Assembly: GCA_036796975.1 (NCBI GenBank)
Contig: DAIRBY010000002.1
Coordinates: 1-64,000, forward strand
Source: UBA8190 sp003453695
GTDB lineage: Bacteria > Actinomycetota > Acidimicrobiia > Acidimicrobiales > UBA8190
Direction of reading: 5' to 3'
Length of the DNA stretch: 64,000 bases
The position numbers and the translations under genes are program-made. Below, one piece after another: positions 51,871 through 59,407 of the stretch; positions within the stretch are counted from its first letter, which is position 1, and each line of letters begins with the position of its first letter. Under the pieces are notes generated by a model. The model was not told where the DNA came from. It saw nothing but the letters and a program-made list of their open reading frames with translations, and searched no databases.

Positions 51871-53132
51871 GCCCGGAGGCGCCGATCCCGCAGGCGCCGA
51901 TCGCGCAGACGCCGATCCCGGAGGCGCCGATCCCGCAGACGCCGCCGAGAAGCCAACGGTTGGCCGTCTCGCTCGATGTGAGCGCAGTGCCGGCCGATCC
52001 TGTCGGCGCCGGCCGATACACGATCGAGCTGGCTCGCGCCCTGGCGCGGCGAGATGACGTCGAGTTGCTCATGTGGTCTCGGCGCAACGACACCGCCCGC
52101 TGGCGGCAGCTCGATCCTGACGGGGCGGAACCGCCGCTGACCCTTCGAGCCCAGGCCCCCGACAGCCGGGCGGCCCGGCTCGTCTGGGAACAGCTGCGCC
52201 TGGGTGCGCTGCTCGCTGGGACGGGCGCCCGGCTCCACCACGGCCCGCACTACACCATGCCGGCGCGTCCGGCCGTCCCGGTCGTGGTCACCCTCCACGA
52301 CCTGACTTTCTTCGATCACCCCGAATGGCACGAACGGTCCAAGGTCGTGTTCTTCCGCCGCGCCATCCGGCGCGCCGCCGTTCGAGCCCGGGCCGTGGTG
52401 TGCGTGAGTGAGCGCACCGCCGCCCTCCTTCACGAGCGGGTGGCGGTGCGCACAAAGGTCTTCGTCGTGCCGCACGGCGTGGATCACACCCGCTTCCGTC
52501 CCGACGAGGTCCAGCCGGGAGCCGACGACGAGGTGCTTGGCACCCTCGGAGTGCGCCGTCCCTACCTTCTCTTCTTGGGCACCCTCGAGCCGCGCAAGGC
52601 CGTGCCCGATCTGGTGCGTGCCTTCGGCGCGCTGGCCACCGAGCGCCCCGAGCTCACGCTGGTGCTGGCGGGGACAGAAGGCTGGGGAGCCCAGGCCGTG
52701 ACCCGGACGGTCGCCGAGTGCGCGGTGACGGACCGGGTTCTTCGCACGGGCTACGTGACCGAGCCGGCCGTGCCCGCTCTGCTGCGGCAGGCCGCTGCCG
52801 TCGTCTACCCCGCCCACGAAGAGGGCTTCGGCCTTCCCGCCCTCGAAGCGCTGGCCTGCGGGACTCCTCTGGTCACGACGGCAGGCACGGCCATGGCCGA
52901 CGTGGCTGGCGACGCGGCGGCACTCGTCGGGGCCGGACGGCCTCACGAGCTCACCGACGCCGTGCGGGCCGTGCTCTCCGGGGGGCCTGAGGTGGAGCGG
53001 CGACGCCGTCTCGGCCTGTCGGTCGCCGCCTCCTACACCTGGGAGCGGTCGGCGGCCGCTCACGTCGAGGCGTACCGCTGGGCGGCGCAAGGGCCCAACG
53101 TTCCAGAAGAGGGGCGGCAAGGGGACCGGTAA
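51867..53132 (+). CDS. GT4-type glycosyltransferase with N-terminal pentapeptide repeats
   Basis: This 421-residue GT-B enzyme has DVSAVPADPVGAGRYTIELA, VVVTLHDLTFFDHPEWH, LLFLGTLEPRKAVPDLVRAF and EEGFGLPALEALACGTPLV, a mannosyltransferase-like GT4 pattern. It starts at a TTG overlapping the previous stop (TTGA). The first 30 residues are a tail of five P-E/Q-A/T-P-I units encoded by 15-base repeats. No other in-frame start keeps the first Rossmann strand, so the repeats are translated. Pairing with the upstream GT suggests sequential sugar addition to a surface glycan. Confidence 0.82.
   Translation: MSPEAPIPQAPIAQTPIPEAPIPQTPPRSQRLAVSLDVSAVPADPVGAGRYTIELARALARRDDVELLMWSRRNDTARWRQLDPDGAEPPLTLRAQAPDSRAARLVWEQLRLGALLAGTGARLHHGPHYTMPARPAVPVVVTLHDLTFFDHPEWHERSKVVFFRRAIRRAAVRARAVVCVSERTAALLHERVAVRTKVFVVPHGVDHTRFRPDEVQPGADDEVLGTLGVRRPYLLFLGTLEPRKAVPDLVRAFGALATERPELTLVLAGTEGWGAQAVTRTVAECAVTDRVLRTGYVTEPAVPALLRQAAAVVYPAHEEGFGLPALEALACGTPLVTTAGTAMADVAGDAAALVGAGRPHELTDAVRAVLSGGPEVERRRRLGLSVAASYTWERSAAAHVEAYRWAAQGPNVPEEGRQGDR
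51873..51947 (+). repeat. Five 15-bp coding repeats at a glycosyltransferase N-terminus
   Basis: Five consecutive 15-base units at 51873, 51888, 51903, 51918 and 51933 encode P-E/Q-A/T-P-I. Unit length is a multiple of three, so variation would change tail length without a frameshift. Confidence 0.9.
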
Positions 53133-53135
53133 CCT
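53130..53135 (+). promoter_or_regulatory. -10 box for leaderless epimerase gene
   Basis: TAACCT is seven bases before the ATG at 53143; its first three bases are the stop codon of the glycosyltransferase upstream. Confidence 0.55.
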
Positions 53136-53142
53136 TCGCCGG

Positions 53143-54105
53143 ATGCGGGCCTTCGTCACCGGCGGCAACGGGTTCGTCGGCACGTGGCTCGTCCGGCATC
53201 TCGAGGAGCAGGGAGACGAGGTCGTCGCCGTCGACCACGACGTCGACGTGCGCGACGGCGTCGCCGTGCGGGCGGCGATGCGGGACGCCGCCCCGGAGGC
53301 CGTCTACCACCTGGCGGCGCTCACCCATGTGGGCCGGTCGTGGGAGGGACCGGAGGAGGTGCTGCAGGTCAACACCGTCGGCACCATGCACGTGCTGCAG
53401 GCGGCCCAGGCCTGTACACCGTCGCCGCGTGTGCTGCTCGTGAGCTCTGCGGAGGTCTACGGCGCCGTCGACGAGGCCTCGTTGCCGGCGGGGGAGGACA
53501 CCCCGCTCGCCCCTGTCACGCCCTACGCCGCCAGCAAGGTCGCCGCCGAGTACCTCGGCGTCCAAGCCCATCTCGCGCACGGGCTCCCTGTGGTGCGGGT
53601 CCGCCCGTTCAACCACGTGGGCCCGGGCCAAGGCCCGGGCTTCGTCGTGCCCTCGCTGGCGGCGCGCATCGTAGAGGGGGTCCGCCGCGGCGGGGGGACG
53701 GTGCCGGTCGGCAACCTGAGCGCTCGGCGGGACCTCACCGACGTCCGCGACGTGGTGCGCGCCTACCGGATGCTGGTCGACGCCGGGGTCGGCGGTGAGG
53801 TCTACAACGTGTGCTCGGGACGAGCCGTCGGGGTCGCCGAGTTGGCGGAGCGCCTGTTGCAGCTGGCGGGAGTGGATCTCGAGCTGGTCACCGACCCGGA
53901 GCTGGCACGTCCGGTGGACGTGCCGGTCATGTACGGCGACCCGTCGAGGCTGAAGGCCGCCACCGGCTGGGAGCCGCGTTTCGAGCTGGACGACACCTTG
54001 GCAGACGTGCTCGCCGACCAGATGGCGCACTTGTCCGACGCCCCCCGGACGCCCCTGAGGGGACGCGGGGGGGGGGCGCGCGGGGGGGGGGGGGGGGGGG
54101 GGGGG
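53143..54105 (+). CDS. NAD-dependent epimerase/dehydratase, GDP-4-keto-6-deoxymannose reductase-like, C-terminus lost in gap
   Basis: This extended SDR (about 310 reliable residues) has AFVTGGNGFVGTWLVRHL, YHLAALTHVGRSW, VSSAEVYGAVDE, PYAASKVAAEYLG, RPFNHVGPGQGPGFVVPSLA and DLTDVRDVVRAY. These closely fit Rmd/GMD-type enzymes that make 6-deoxy hexoses. The reading frame runs into a poly-G tract and an assembly gap at 54082-54115, so the true C-terminus and stop codon are unknown. The last part before the gap (LADVLADQMAHLSDA) looks like the normal family end. Confidence 0.82.
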
Positions 54106-54115
54106 NNNNNNNNNN
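54067..54115. other. Assembly gap with poly-G artefact
   Basis: Ten G (54067-54076), then a 24-G run (54082-54105) and ten N (54106-54115). The run is probably a sequencing artefact, and ten N usually marks a gap of unknown size. Sequence on the two sides should not be read as continuous. Confidence 0.9.
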
Positions 54116-54122
54116 CCGGACG

Positions 54123-54152
54123 CGCTGAAGGCCCCGGGCGGGGCCTTCAGCG
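54123..54152. terminator. Strong GC-rich hairpin, probable terminator
   Basis: CGCTGAAGGCCCCG and CGGGGCCTTCAGCG form a perfect 14-base inverted repeat with GG between (effective stem 12-13 bases). It lies between convergent genes, so it can stop both. No T tract follows. Confidence 0.65.
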
Positions 54153-54159
54153 GAGGTGG

Positions 54160-54190
54160 GGTCTGGTCGGCGGGGGGCACCGGCCAGACC
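54160..54190. terminator. Second hairpin between convergent genes
   Basis: GGTCTGGTCGG and CCGGCCAGACC pair over 11 bases (one G-T) around a nine-base loop, just before the stop of the leftward gene at 54207. Confidence 0.5.
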
Positions 54191-54206
54191 GATGGGGGAC
54201 GGACGG

Positions 54207-54569
54207 TCAGGCGGTGGGCAGGAGGGTGCGGATCTGCTGACGAGCCTCGCGGGCCTGGGCGCGGGCCTGCTTGATCAGCGTCTGGGCCTGACCGGGCAGG
54301 CGCTCCTCGAACGGCTCCCACTGGTTCTCGAGGACCGTGATGGCCTTCTCCACGCGCTCGTCGAGGTCGTTGACCCGCCGGGACAGCTCGCCACGCACGT
54401 CCCCGAAGGTGCTCTCGACCTGGGCGCGGGGCTCGGCCAGCCGCTTGGTCAGCTCCTGGCGGCGCACCTGCGCCCTCTGCACGGCGAGCACGCCCAGTCC
54501 CACCACCACGTAGGCGGCGTCTCGGGCCGTGCGGGAGATCTCGTCGGCGAAGTCGTTCAGCTCGGGCAT
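54207..54569 (-). CDS. Small helical protein with Ala/Lys/Arg-rich coiled coil
   Basis: This 120-residue protein has a short N-terminal helix (MPELNDFADEISRTARD), a hydrophobic stretch AAYVVVGLGVLAVQ, then a long charged helix QRAQVRRQELTKRLAEPRAQ and an ending QARAQAREARQQIRTLL. It looks like a small membrane-associated or nucleoid-associated helical protein, distantly like mycobacterial heparin-binding or apolipoprotein-like proteins. AAGGAGG supports the ATG start. Its promoter region has a regulated look (see 54645-54683). No function is assigned. Confidence 0.68.
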   Translation of the reverse strand: MPELNDFADEISRTARDAAYVVVGLGVLAVQRAQVRRQELTKRLAEPRAQVESTFGDVRGELSRRVNDLDERVEKAITVLENQWEPFEERLPGQAQTLIKQARAQAREARQQIRTLLPTA

Positions 54570-54644
54570 GAGGTCATTCCTCCTTGGGGCGGCAGAACGG
54601 GCCGCCGTCTCGGTGGCCGGGCAGTCGGTTCCCGGCTCCAACTC

Positions 54645-54683
54645 GTTGCTAGCAACTGTACACGGGTTTGCTAACAATTGCAA
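54645..54683 (-). promoter_or_regulatory. Promoter with paired palindromic operator boxes
   Basis: On the minus strand TTGCAA (54683-54678) and TACAGT (54660-54655) are 17 bases apart, a good -35/-10 pair for the helical-protein gene. A perfect palindrome GTTGCTAGCAAC (54645-54656) covers the -10/start-point side, and a near copy TTGCTAACAA (54668-54677) lies in the spacer, 22 bases away (two helix turns). This is the layout of a dimeric repressor site. The leader is about 79 bases. Confidence 0.6.
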
Positions 54684-54800
54684 GCACAGGTCGGGCCCCC
54701 GGCGTCCCCGACCGCACCGGCCACCTGCGAGGGGCATTGCCGATCGGGGAAGTTGCGCCTTTCTTGAGGGTGAGGCCACAGCAGTAGCCTCGTCGCCCTG
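54684..54800. promoter_or_regulatory. Upstream region of the 1053-residue glycosyltransferase gene
   Basis: Part of the 231-base divergent gap. TAGCCT at 54785-54790 is ten bases before the ATG at 54801 and may be its -10 box. Nothing else is recognised. Confidence 0.35.
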
Positions 54801-57800
54801 ATGGAGGACCTGGCACCCGCAGTGGTGGCCGTGATCGTCGCCTGCGATCCGGGGCCGTGGTTCGAGGAGACGCTCCAGTCCTTCGCCCTTCAGGACTACC
54901 CCGAACTGGCCGTGCTCGTGCTTGACGCAGGGAGTGCCGAAGACCCCACTCCCCGGGTGGCCGCTGTTCTTCCCAACGCCTTCGTGCGCCGGCTGCCCGA
55001 GAACGCCGGTTTCGCCGCCGCCGCTGACGCCGTCCTGGGAATGGTTGCCGGGGCTTCGCATCTGCTTCTGTGCCACGACGACGTGGCGCTCGACCCGAAC
55101 GTCGTGCACGTCCTGGTCGAGGAGTCGTTCCGCTCCAACGCCGGCATCGTCTCGCCGAAGCTCGTCGCCTGGGACGACCCCAGTCGGCTTCTTCACGTCG
55201 GGATGGCGGTCGACAAGGGCGGTGCCGTCGTCGACCGTGTGGAGCCGGGGGAGATCGACCACGGCCAGCACGACGGCGTCCGGGACGTGTTCCTCGCTCC
55301 CGGCGGCTGCATGCTCGTGCGCGCCGATCTCTTCGCCGAGCTCGGTGGTTTCGACCCGGCCGTCGTGGCACTGGGCGACGACCTGGACCTGTGCTGGCGG
55401 GCCCAGGTGGCCGGAGCCCGGGTGATCGTGGCGCCCGCCGCCCGGGTGCGCCATCTCGAGCGCCTGGCCGCAGGCGACCGGCCCCTGCCGGGAGGAGCGC
55501 CGAGCCTTCAGGCCTTGCAGCGCCGCCACGAGCTGCGCATAGTGCTCGTGGCCTACAGCACTTTCCACCTCCTACGCGTCCTCCCGCAGGTCGTGTTCTT
55601 GTCCGCCGGTGAGTTCGCCGTCGCCGTGCTCACCGGCAACCGGCCGAGGGCACGAGGCGTGCTGCACGCCTGGAGCTGGAACTGGTCGCGTCGCAAGGAG
55701 CTGCGGGCCGCCCGCGCCGCCCTGCGCGAGCGGCGGCGGCTGCCCGACTCCGAGGTTCGCCGCCTCCAGGTCCGGGGGAGCGCCCGCCTCACTGCCTACG
55801 TCCGGCGCCTCTTCGCCCACGGCCTCGAGGCAGCCCACGCCGGAGCAGCCGCACTGCCGGCCTTGATCTCCGCCACCGCCCCGGACGGCGACGAGGGATC
55901 CGAAGCGGCCGGTGGCGCAGCGCTTGTGAACCCGGCCGGGGCCTTGGCGCCGGCGACCGCCCTGGGCACTCGACGCCGCTCCGGCGTCGTCCGAAACGGT
56001 GCGGGGCCACAGCCCGCCGAAGCCCCGGTGGAGTCTGGGGCGGCGGCGTCGCCCCCGTTGAGCCTGTCCGCCCGGACCGTGGTGTGGGCCGCGGTCGGTC
56101 TGGTGCTGCTCATCGGAAGCCGCCAGCTGCTCGGCAACGGGCTTCCATCCATGGCGGGGCTGTTGTCGTGGCCGGCATGGACGACGCTGCTGCACCGCTT
56201 CGGCACCGGATGGCACGCGCCGGGGCTGGGCGGCGTGAACCCGACGAGCCCCGCCACCGGACCCCTCGGCCTGCTCGCCCTCGTCCTGGGCGGCTCGAGC
56301 GGGCTCGTGCAGAAGGTCATCGTGCTGGGCTGCCTCCCCGTCGGCGCCTGGGGGCTGGCTCGGCTGGCCCGGCCCTTCGGGTCGCCGCGGGGTCGTCTGG
56401 CGGCGACGCTCGTGTACCTGGCGCTGCCCGTGGCCTATGACGCCCTCGCCCTCGGGCGCTGGGACGCGCTGGTGGCCTACGCCGCCGCGCCGTGGGTGGC
56501 CGCCAGGCTGGCTCGCGCCTCTGACCTCGAACCGTTCGCCTCCGGCTACGGAAGCGACAGAGCGGGAAGGCTCCGTCGCCGGCGGCTGCTGCGGCAGGTG
56601 ATCGGATTGGGGGTGCTGGAAGCGGTCTTCACCATGCTCGTGCCAGCAGGTGCCGCGCTGACCCTGCTCATGGCGGCCGGGCTCTCCGCCGGTGCCCTGG
56701 TGGCGCTCGGTCCGACGGGGTGGCGGCCGGTCCGGCGCATGACGGGCGCGGCGCTCGGTGCCACGGCTGTGACGGTGGTCCTCTTGGCGCCGTGGTCGTT
56801 CACCATGCTCGCCGGCTCGCAACGCTGGCAGGCCGTCACCGGTCTGGCCCTGCTGCCGGGCACGGGGCCGGGCTGGTCTTCGCTGCTCCGCCTCGCCGTC
56901 GGGCCCATCGGCGACTCGCCGCTCGCATACGGCCTCGTGGTCGCCGCCGTGCTGCCCCTGCTCGTGGCGGTCCGCCATCGCCTCACCTGGGCGGCCATGG
57001 CCTGGGGGCTCGTGCTCTCGAGCTGGCTGGTGTGCTGGACCGAGGGCAAGGGGTGGACGGCGGGCTTCAACATCACCCCCCTGGTGCTGCTGGCGCCGGC
57101 AGCAGTGGGGGTGGCACTGGCGGCCGGCTTGGGGATGGCCGCCTTCGAGCAGGACCTCTCCGCCCATCGCTTCGGATGGCGGCAGGTGGCCACGGTGCTC
57201 GCCGCCGCCGGTGTCACGGTGGGGGCCCTGCCGGTGCTCGCTGCCGCCGGCGGCGGGCGTTGGGACCTGCCGACGAGCGGTTACGGTGAGGCCACCGCCT
57301 GGCTGTCCGGCCGGGCGCCGGCCGGGGGGTTCCGAGCACTGTGGCTGGCCGACCCGCGCGCCCTTCCCGGTGGGGGGTGGCAGCTCGAGCCCGGGGTCGC
57401 CTACGCCGTCACCGACGGCGGCCTGCCCGACTCGACTGGCCTGTGGGTGGGATCGCACCCCGCATCGGCCGCCACCGTGGCCGACGACGTGCGGCTGGCC
57501 CAGCGTCACCGGACTGTGCAGCTGGGTCAGCTCCTGGCCGCTTCGGACATCCACTACGTGGTGGTGGTCCAGTCGCTGGCGCCGATCATCCCGGGCTACC
57601 AGTCACCCGCCCTCTTCCCCGTGCCGGCCACGTTGACCGACGCGCTCTCGACCCAGTCCGACCTCACCGCCGTGCCCGGCCAGAGCGGCGCCGCCATCTA
57701 CGTGAACGAGGTGAAGGCGGCCGGACCCGTGGGTGCCAATCTCGAATCGTCGTGGACCTACCGAGGCGTGCTCTACGGCGTCGTCGTGGTGTGGCTGCTG

Positions 57801-57962
57801 TTGGTGGTCCGCCTGGCGCGCCCCCCGACGGTGTGGGCGCGGGCGCGTCGCCGGCGCTCCCGAGGGGGACGCGGCACATCACGTAGTCGCGCCGGGCGAC
57901 CACCGGCGGCTCGTCCGCGGGCGGGAGCCGGGATCGACGCACCCGCCGGTGTGGGACGGTGA
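54801..57962 (+). CDS. Large membrane protein with N-terminal GT2 glycosyltransferase domain
   Basis: This 1053-residue protein starts with a GT2 domain: AVIVACDPGPWFEETLQSFA, then LVLDAGSAEDPTP, ENAGFAAAADAVLG, CHDDVALDPNVV and a DDLDLCWRAQVAGARV catalytic region by about 200. After a linker rich in Ala and Pro (about 350-430) come at least ten transmembrane segments and an extracellular C-terminal domain ending in a basic Arg-rich tail. It would transfer or polymerise a surface sugar. A similar GT2/membrane fusion followed by DUF5719 occurs in many actinobacteria. The DUF5719 gene overlaps its stop. Confidence 0.82.
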   Translation: MEDLAPAVVAVIVACDPGPWFEETLQSFALQDYPELAVLVLDAGSAEDPTPRVAAVLPNAFVRRLPENAGFAAAADAVLGMVAGASHLLLCHDDVALDPNVVHVLVEESFRSNAGIVSPKLVAWDDPSRLLHVGMAVDKGGAVVDRVEPGEIDHGQHDGVRDVFLAPGGCMLVRADLFAELGGFDPAVVALGDDLDLCWRAQVAGARVIVAPAARVRHLERLAAGDRPLPGGAPSLQALQRRHELRIVLVAYSTFHLLRVLPQVVFLSAGEFAVAVLTGNRPRARGVLHAWSWNWSRRKELRAARAALRERRRLPDSEVRRLQVRGSARLTAYVRRLFAHGLEAAHAGAAALPALISATAPDGDEGSEAAGGAALVNPAGALAPATALGTRRRSGVVRNGAGPQPAEAPVESGAAASPPLSLSARTVVWAAVGLVLLIGSRQLLGNGLPSMAGLLSWPAWTTLLHRFGTGWHAPGLGGVNPTSPATGPLGLLALVLGGSSGLVQKVIVLGCLPVGAWGLARLARPFGSPRGRLAATLVYLALPVAYDALALGRWDALVAYAAAPWVAARLARASDLEPFASGYGSDRAGRLRRRRLLRQVIGLGVLEAVFTMLVPAGAALTLLMAAGLSAGALVALGPTGWRPVRRMTGAALGATAVTVVLLAPWSFTMLAGSQRWQAVTGLALLPGTGPGWSSLLRLAVGPIGDSPLAYGLVVAAVLPLLVAVRHRLTWAAMAWGLVLSSWLVCWTEGKGWTAGFNITPLVLLAPAAVGVALAAGLGMAAFEQDLSAHRFGWRQVATVLAAAGVTVGALPVLAAAGGGRWDLPTSGYGEATAWLSGRAPAGGFRALWLADPRALPGGGWQLEPGVAYAVTDGGLPDSTGLWVGSHPASAATVADDVRLAQRHRTVQLGQLLAASDIHYVVVVQSLAPIIPGYQSPALFPVPATLTDALSTQSDLTAVPGQSGAAIYVNEVKAAGPVGANLESSWTYRGVLYGVVVVWLLLVVRLARPPTVWARARRRRSRGGRGTSRSRAGRPPAARPRAGAGIDAPAGVGR

Positions 57963-59383
57963 CGAGGGAGACCACCCAGCGCGTGGCGCTGCTGGTTGCC
58001 GGAGTCCTGGTGCTCACCGCGGTGCTCGTGGCCGACGCCGTCATCGGGCCTTCGGCGCCCGCACCGGCGGTCCCGCCACCGCCTTCGGCCGTGGTCGCCG
58101 ACGCCGCCGCCAGTTCCTCGGCGTGGTACTGCGCCGGACTGGCCGCCGCTTCCGGGGCTGTGCTCGTCACGAACCCAGGCCGAGTCCCGGTGACCGGAAC
58201 GGTGCGCAGTCAGGCGGCCGGCTCGACGGCCGTCGTCACCAAGGACTTCGCGGCGCCGCCCGGCCAGCAAGTGGCGGTGGACCTGCCCCAGGGGGCAGCG
58301 ACCGTCTCGTTCGGCGGCGGGGGAGTAGGCGTGCTCGAAGCGGCGGTGGGCAATGCTGGCGTCACGGCGTCTCCTTGTGCTTCGACGACGTCCGACACCT
58401 GGTACTTCGCCCATGGTTCGACAGCCCAGGGCGTCGGCATGGCGGTGGCGGTGTTCAACCCGCTGCCCACTCCCGCTGTGGTCGACATCTCGTTCGCCTC
58501 CCCCTCAGGGGGGACGATCGTGCCTCCGGCGTACCAGGGCATCCCCCTGGCTCCTGGCCAGTCGGTCGTGGAGAACGTGATGGACCACGTGCCCAACGCC
58601 GCATCATTGGCGACCCAGGTGATCGCCCTATCGGGGTCGGTGGTGGCGACCGTGTTCGAGCAGTCGCCCGGTCCCGGGCACGGAGGAGCCTCCTTCCTCG
58701 ACGGCGCCACCGCCCCTCGCAGCACGTGGGCCTTCGCGCAGAACGAGGACGTGGCAGGCGGCATGAACTCCTTCGTCGTCTACAACCCGACCTCGACGCC
58801 CGCCACGGTGACGGTGGCGCTGTCGCTCACCCAGGGCCAGGCCGCGCCGCTCGTCGTGCGCGTCGCCCCCCAGTCGGCGAGCGTCCTCAACGCCGACGCC
58901 CAGACGCGGATCCCGGCCGGCGCACCCTATGGGCTCACGTTCTCCACGAGCTCGAGCTCCAACAGGTCGGCGCCCGGCATCGTGGTGGCGCGGATCGCCT
59001 CCTCCAACGGGAGCTCCACCCCGGCCGTCGGGGTGAGCTCGGGCCAGGCGGGGGGGATCAGCCGCTGGCTCGTGCCGCCCGTGCCGCCCGGGCAGTCCCC
59101 GGCCGGCCTGGCCGTGATCGACCTGGCCCGCCGGCCGGTGCGGGTCAGCGTCAAGGGCTTCCGGCCGAACGGGGGAGCGGTGCCGTTGCCCGGCGCCAAC
59201 GCAGTCCGGCTCCTGCCCGGCGCCGTCTACGCCCTCAGCCCGTCGCCGGCGACGCCGGTGGGCTGGTCACCGGTCGAGGTGGAGGCTGACGGCCCGGTGG
59301 CCGTACAACTCGATCCCTCCCCGGACAGCCCGCCCGGGACGGCGCCCGTCGTGGCCTGGCCCCTGCTGGCCGCCTTGGGTTGA
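57959..59383 (+). CDS. DUF5719-family secreted protein
   Basis: This 474-residue protein has a signal-anchor helix (about 8-27, VALLVAGVLVLTAVLVADAV) and a large extracellular beta-rich domain with WYCAGLAA near residue 56, SDTWYFAHGSTAQG and repeated V-x-N-P patterns, typical of DUF5719. It starts with a GTG overlapping the previous stop (GTGA). The family accompanies the large GT2-membrane protein in actinobacteria and is probably part of envelope glycan assembly. No enzymatic motif is seen. Confidence 0.75.
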   Translation: MTRETTQRVALLVAGVLVLTAVLVADAVIGPSAPAPAVPPPPSAVVADAAASSSAWYCAGLAAASGAVLVTNPGRVPVTGTVRSQAAGSTAVVTKDFAAPPGQQVAVDLPQGAATVSFGGGGVGVLEAAVGNAGVTASPCASTTSDTWYFAHGSTAQGVGMAVAVFNPLPTPAVVDISFASPSGGTIVPPAYQGIPLAPGQSVVENVMDHVPNAASLATQVIALSGSVVATVFEQSPGPGHGGASFLDGATAPRSTWAFAQNEDVAGGMNSFVVYNPTSTPATVTVALSLTQGQAAPLVVRVAPQSASVLNADAQTRIPAGAPYGLTFSTSSSSNRSAPGIVVARIASSNGSSTPAVGVSSGQAGGISRWLVPPVPPGQSPAGLAVIDLARRPVRVSVKGFRPNGGAVPLPGANAVRLLPGAVYALSPSPATPVGWSPVEVEADGPVAVQLDPSPDSPPGTAPVVAWPLLAALG

Positions 59384-59407
59384 CAGTCCGCCGGTCAGCC
59401 CAAGGGT

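Noticed and set aside
55572..57554. 660-codon open frame on the minus strand opposite the large glycosyltransferase
   Set aside because: Gln/Arg/Gly/His-rich shadow frame of a clear membrane protein gene.
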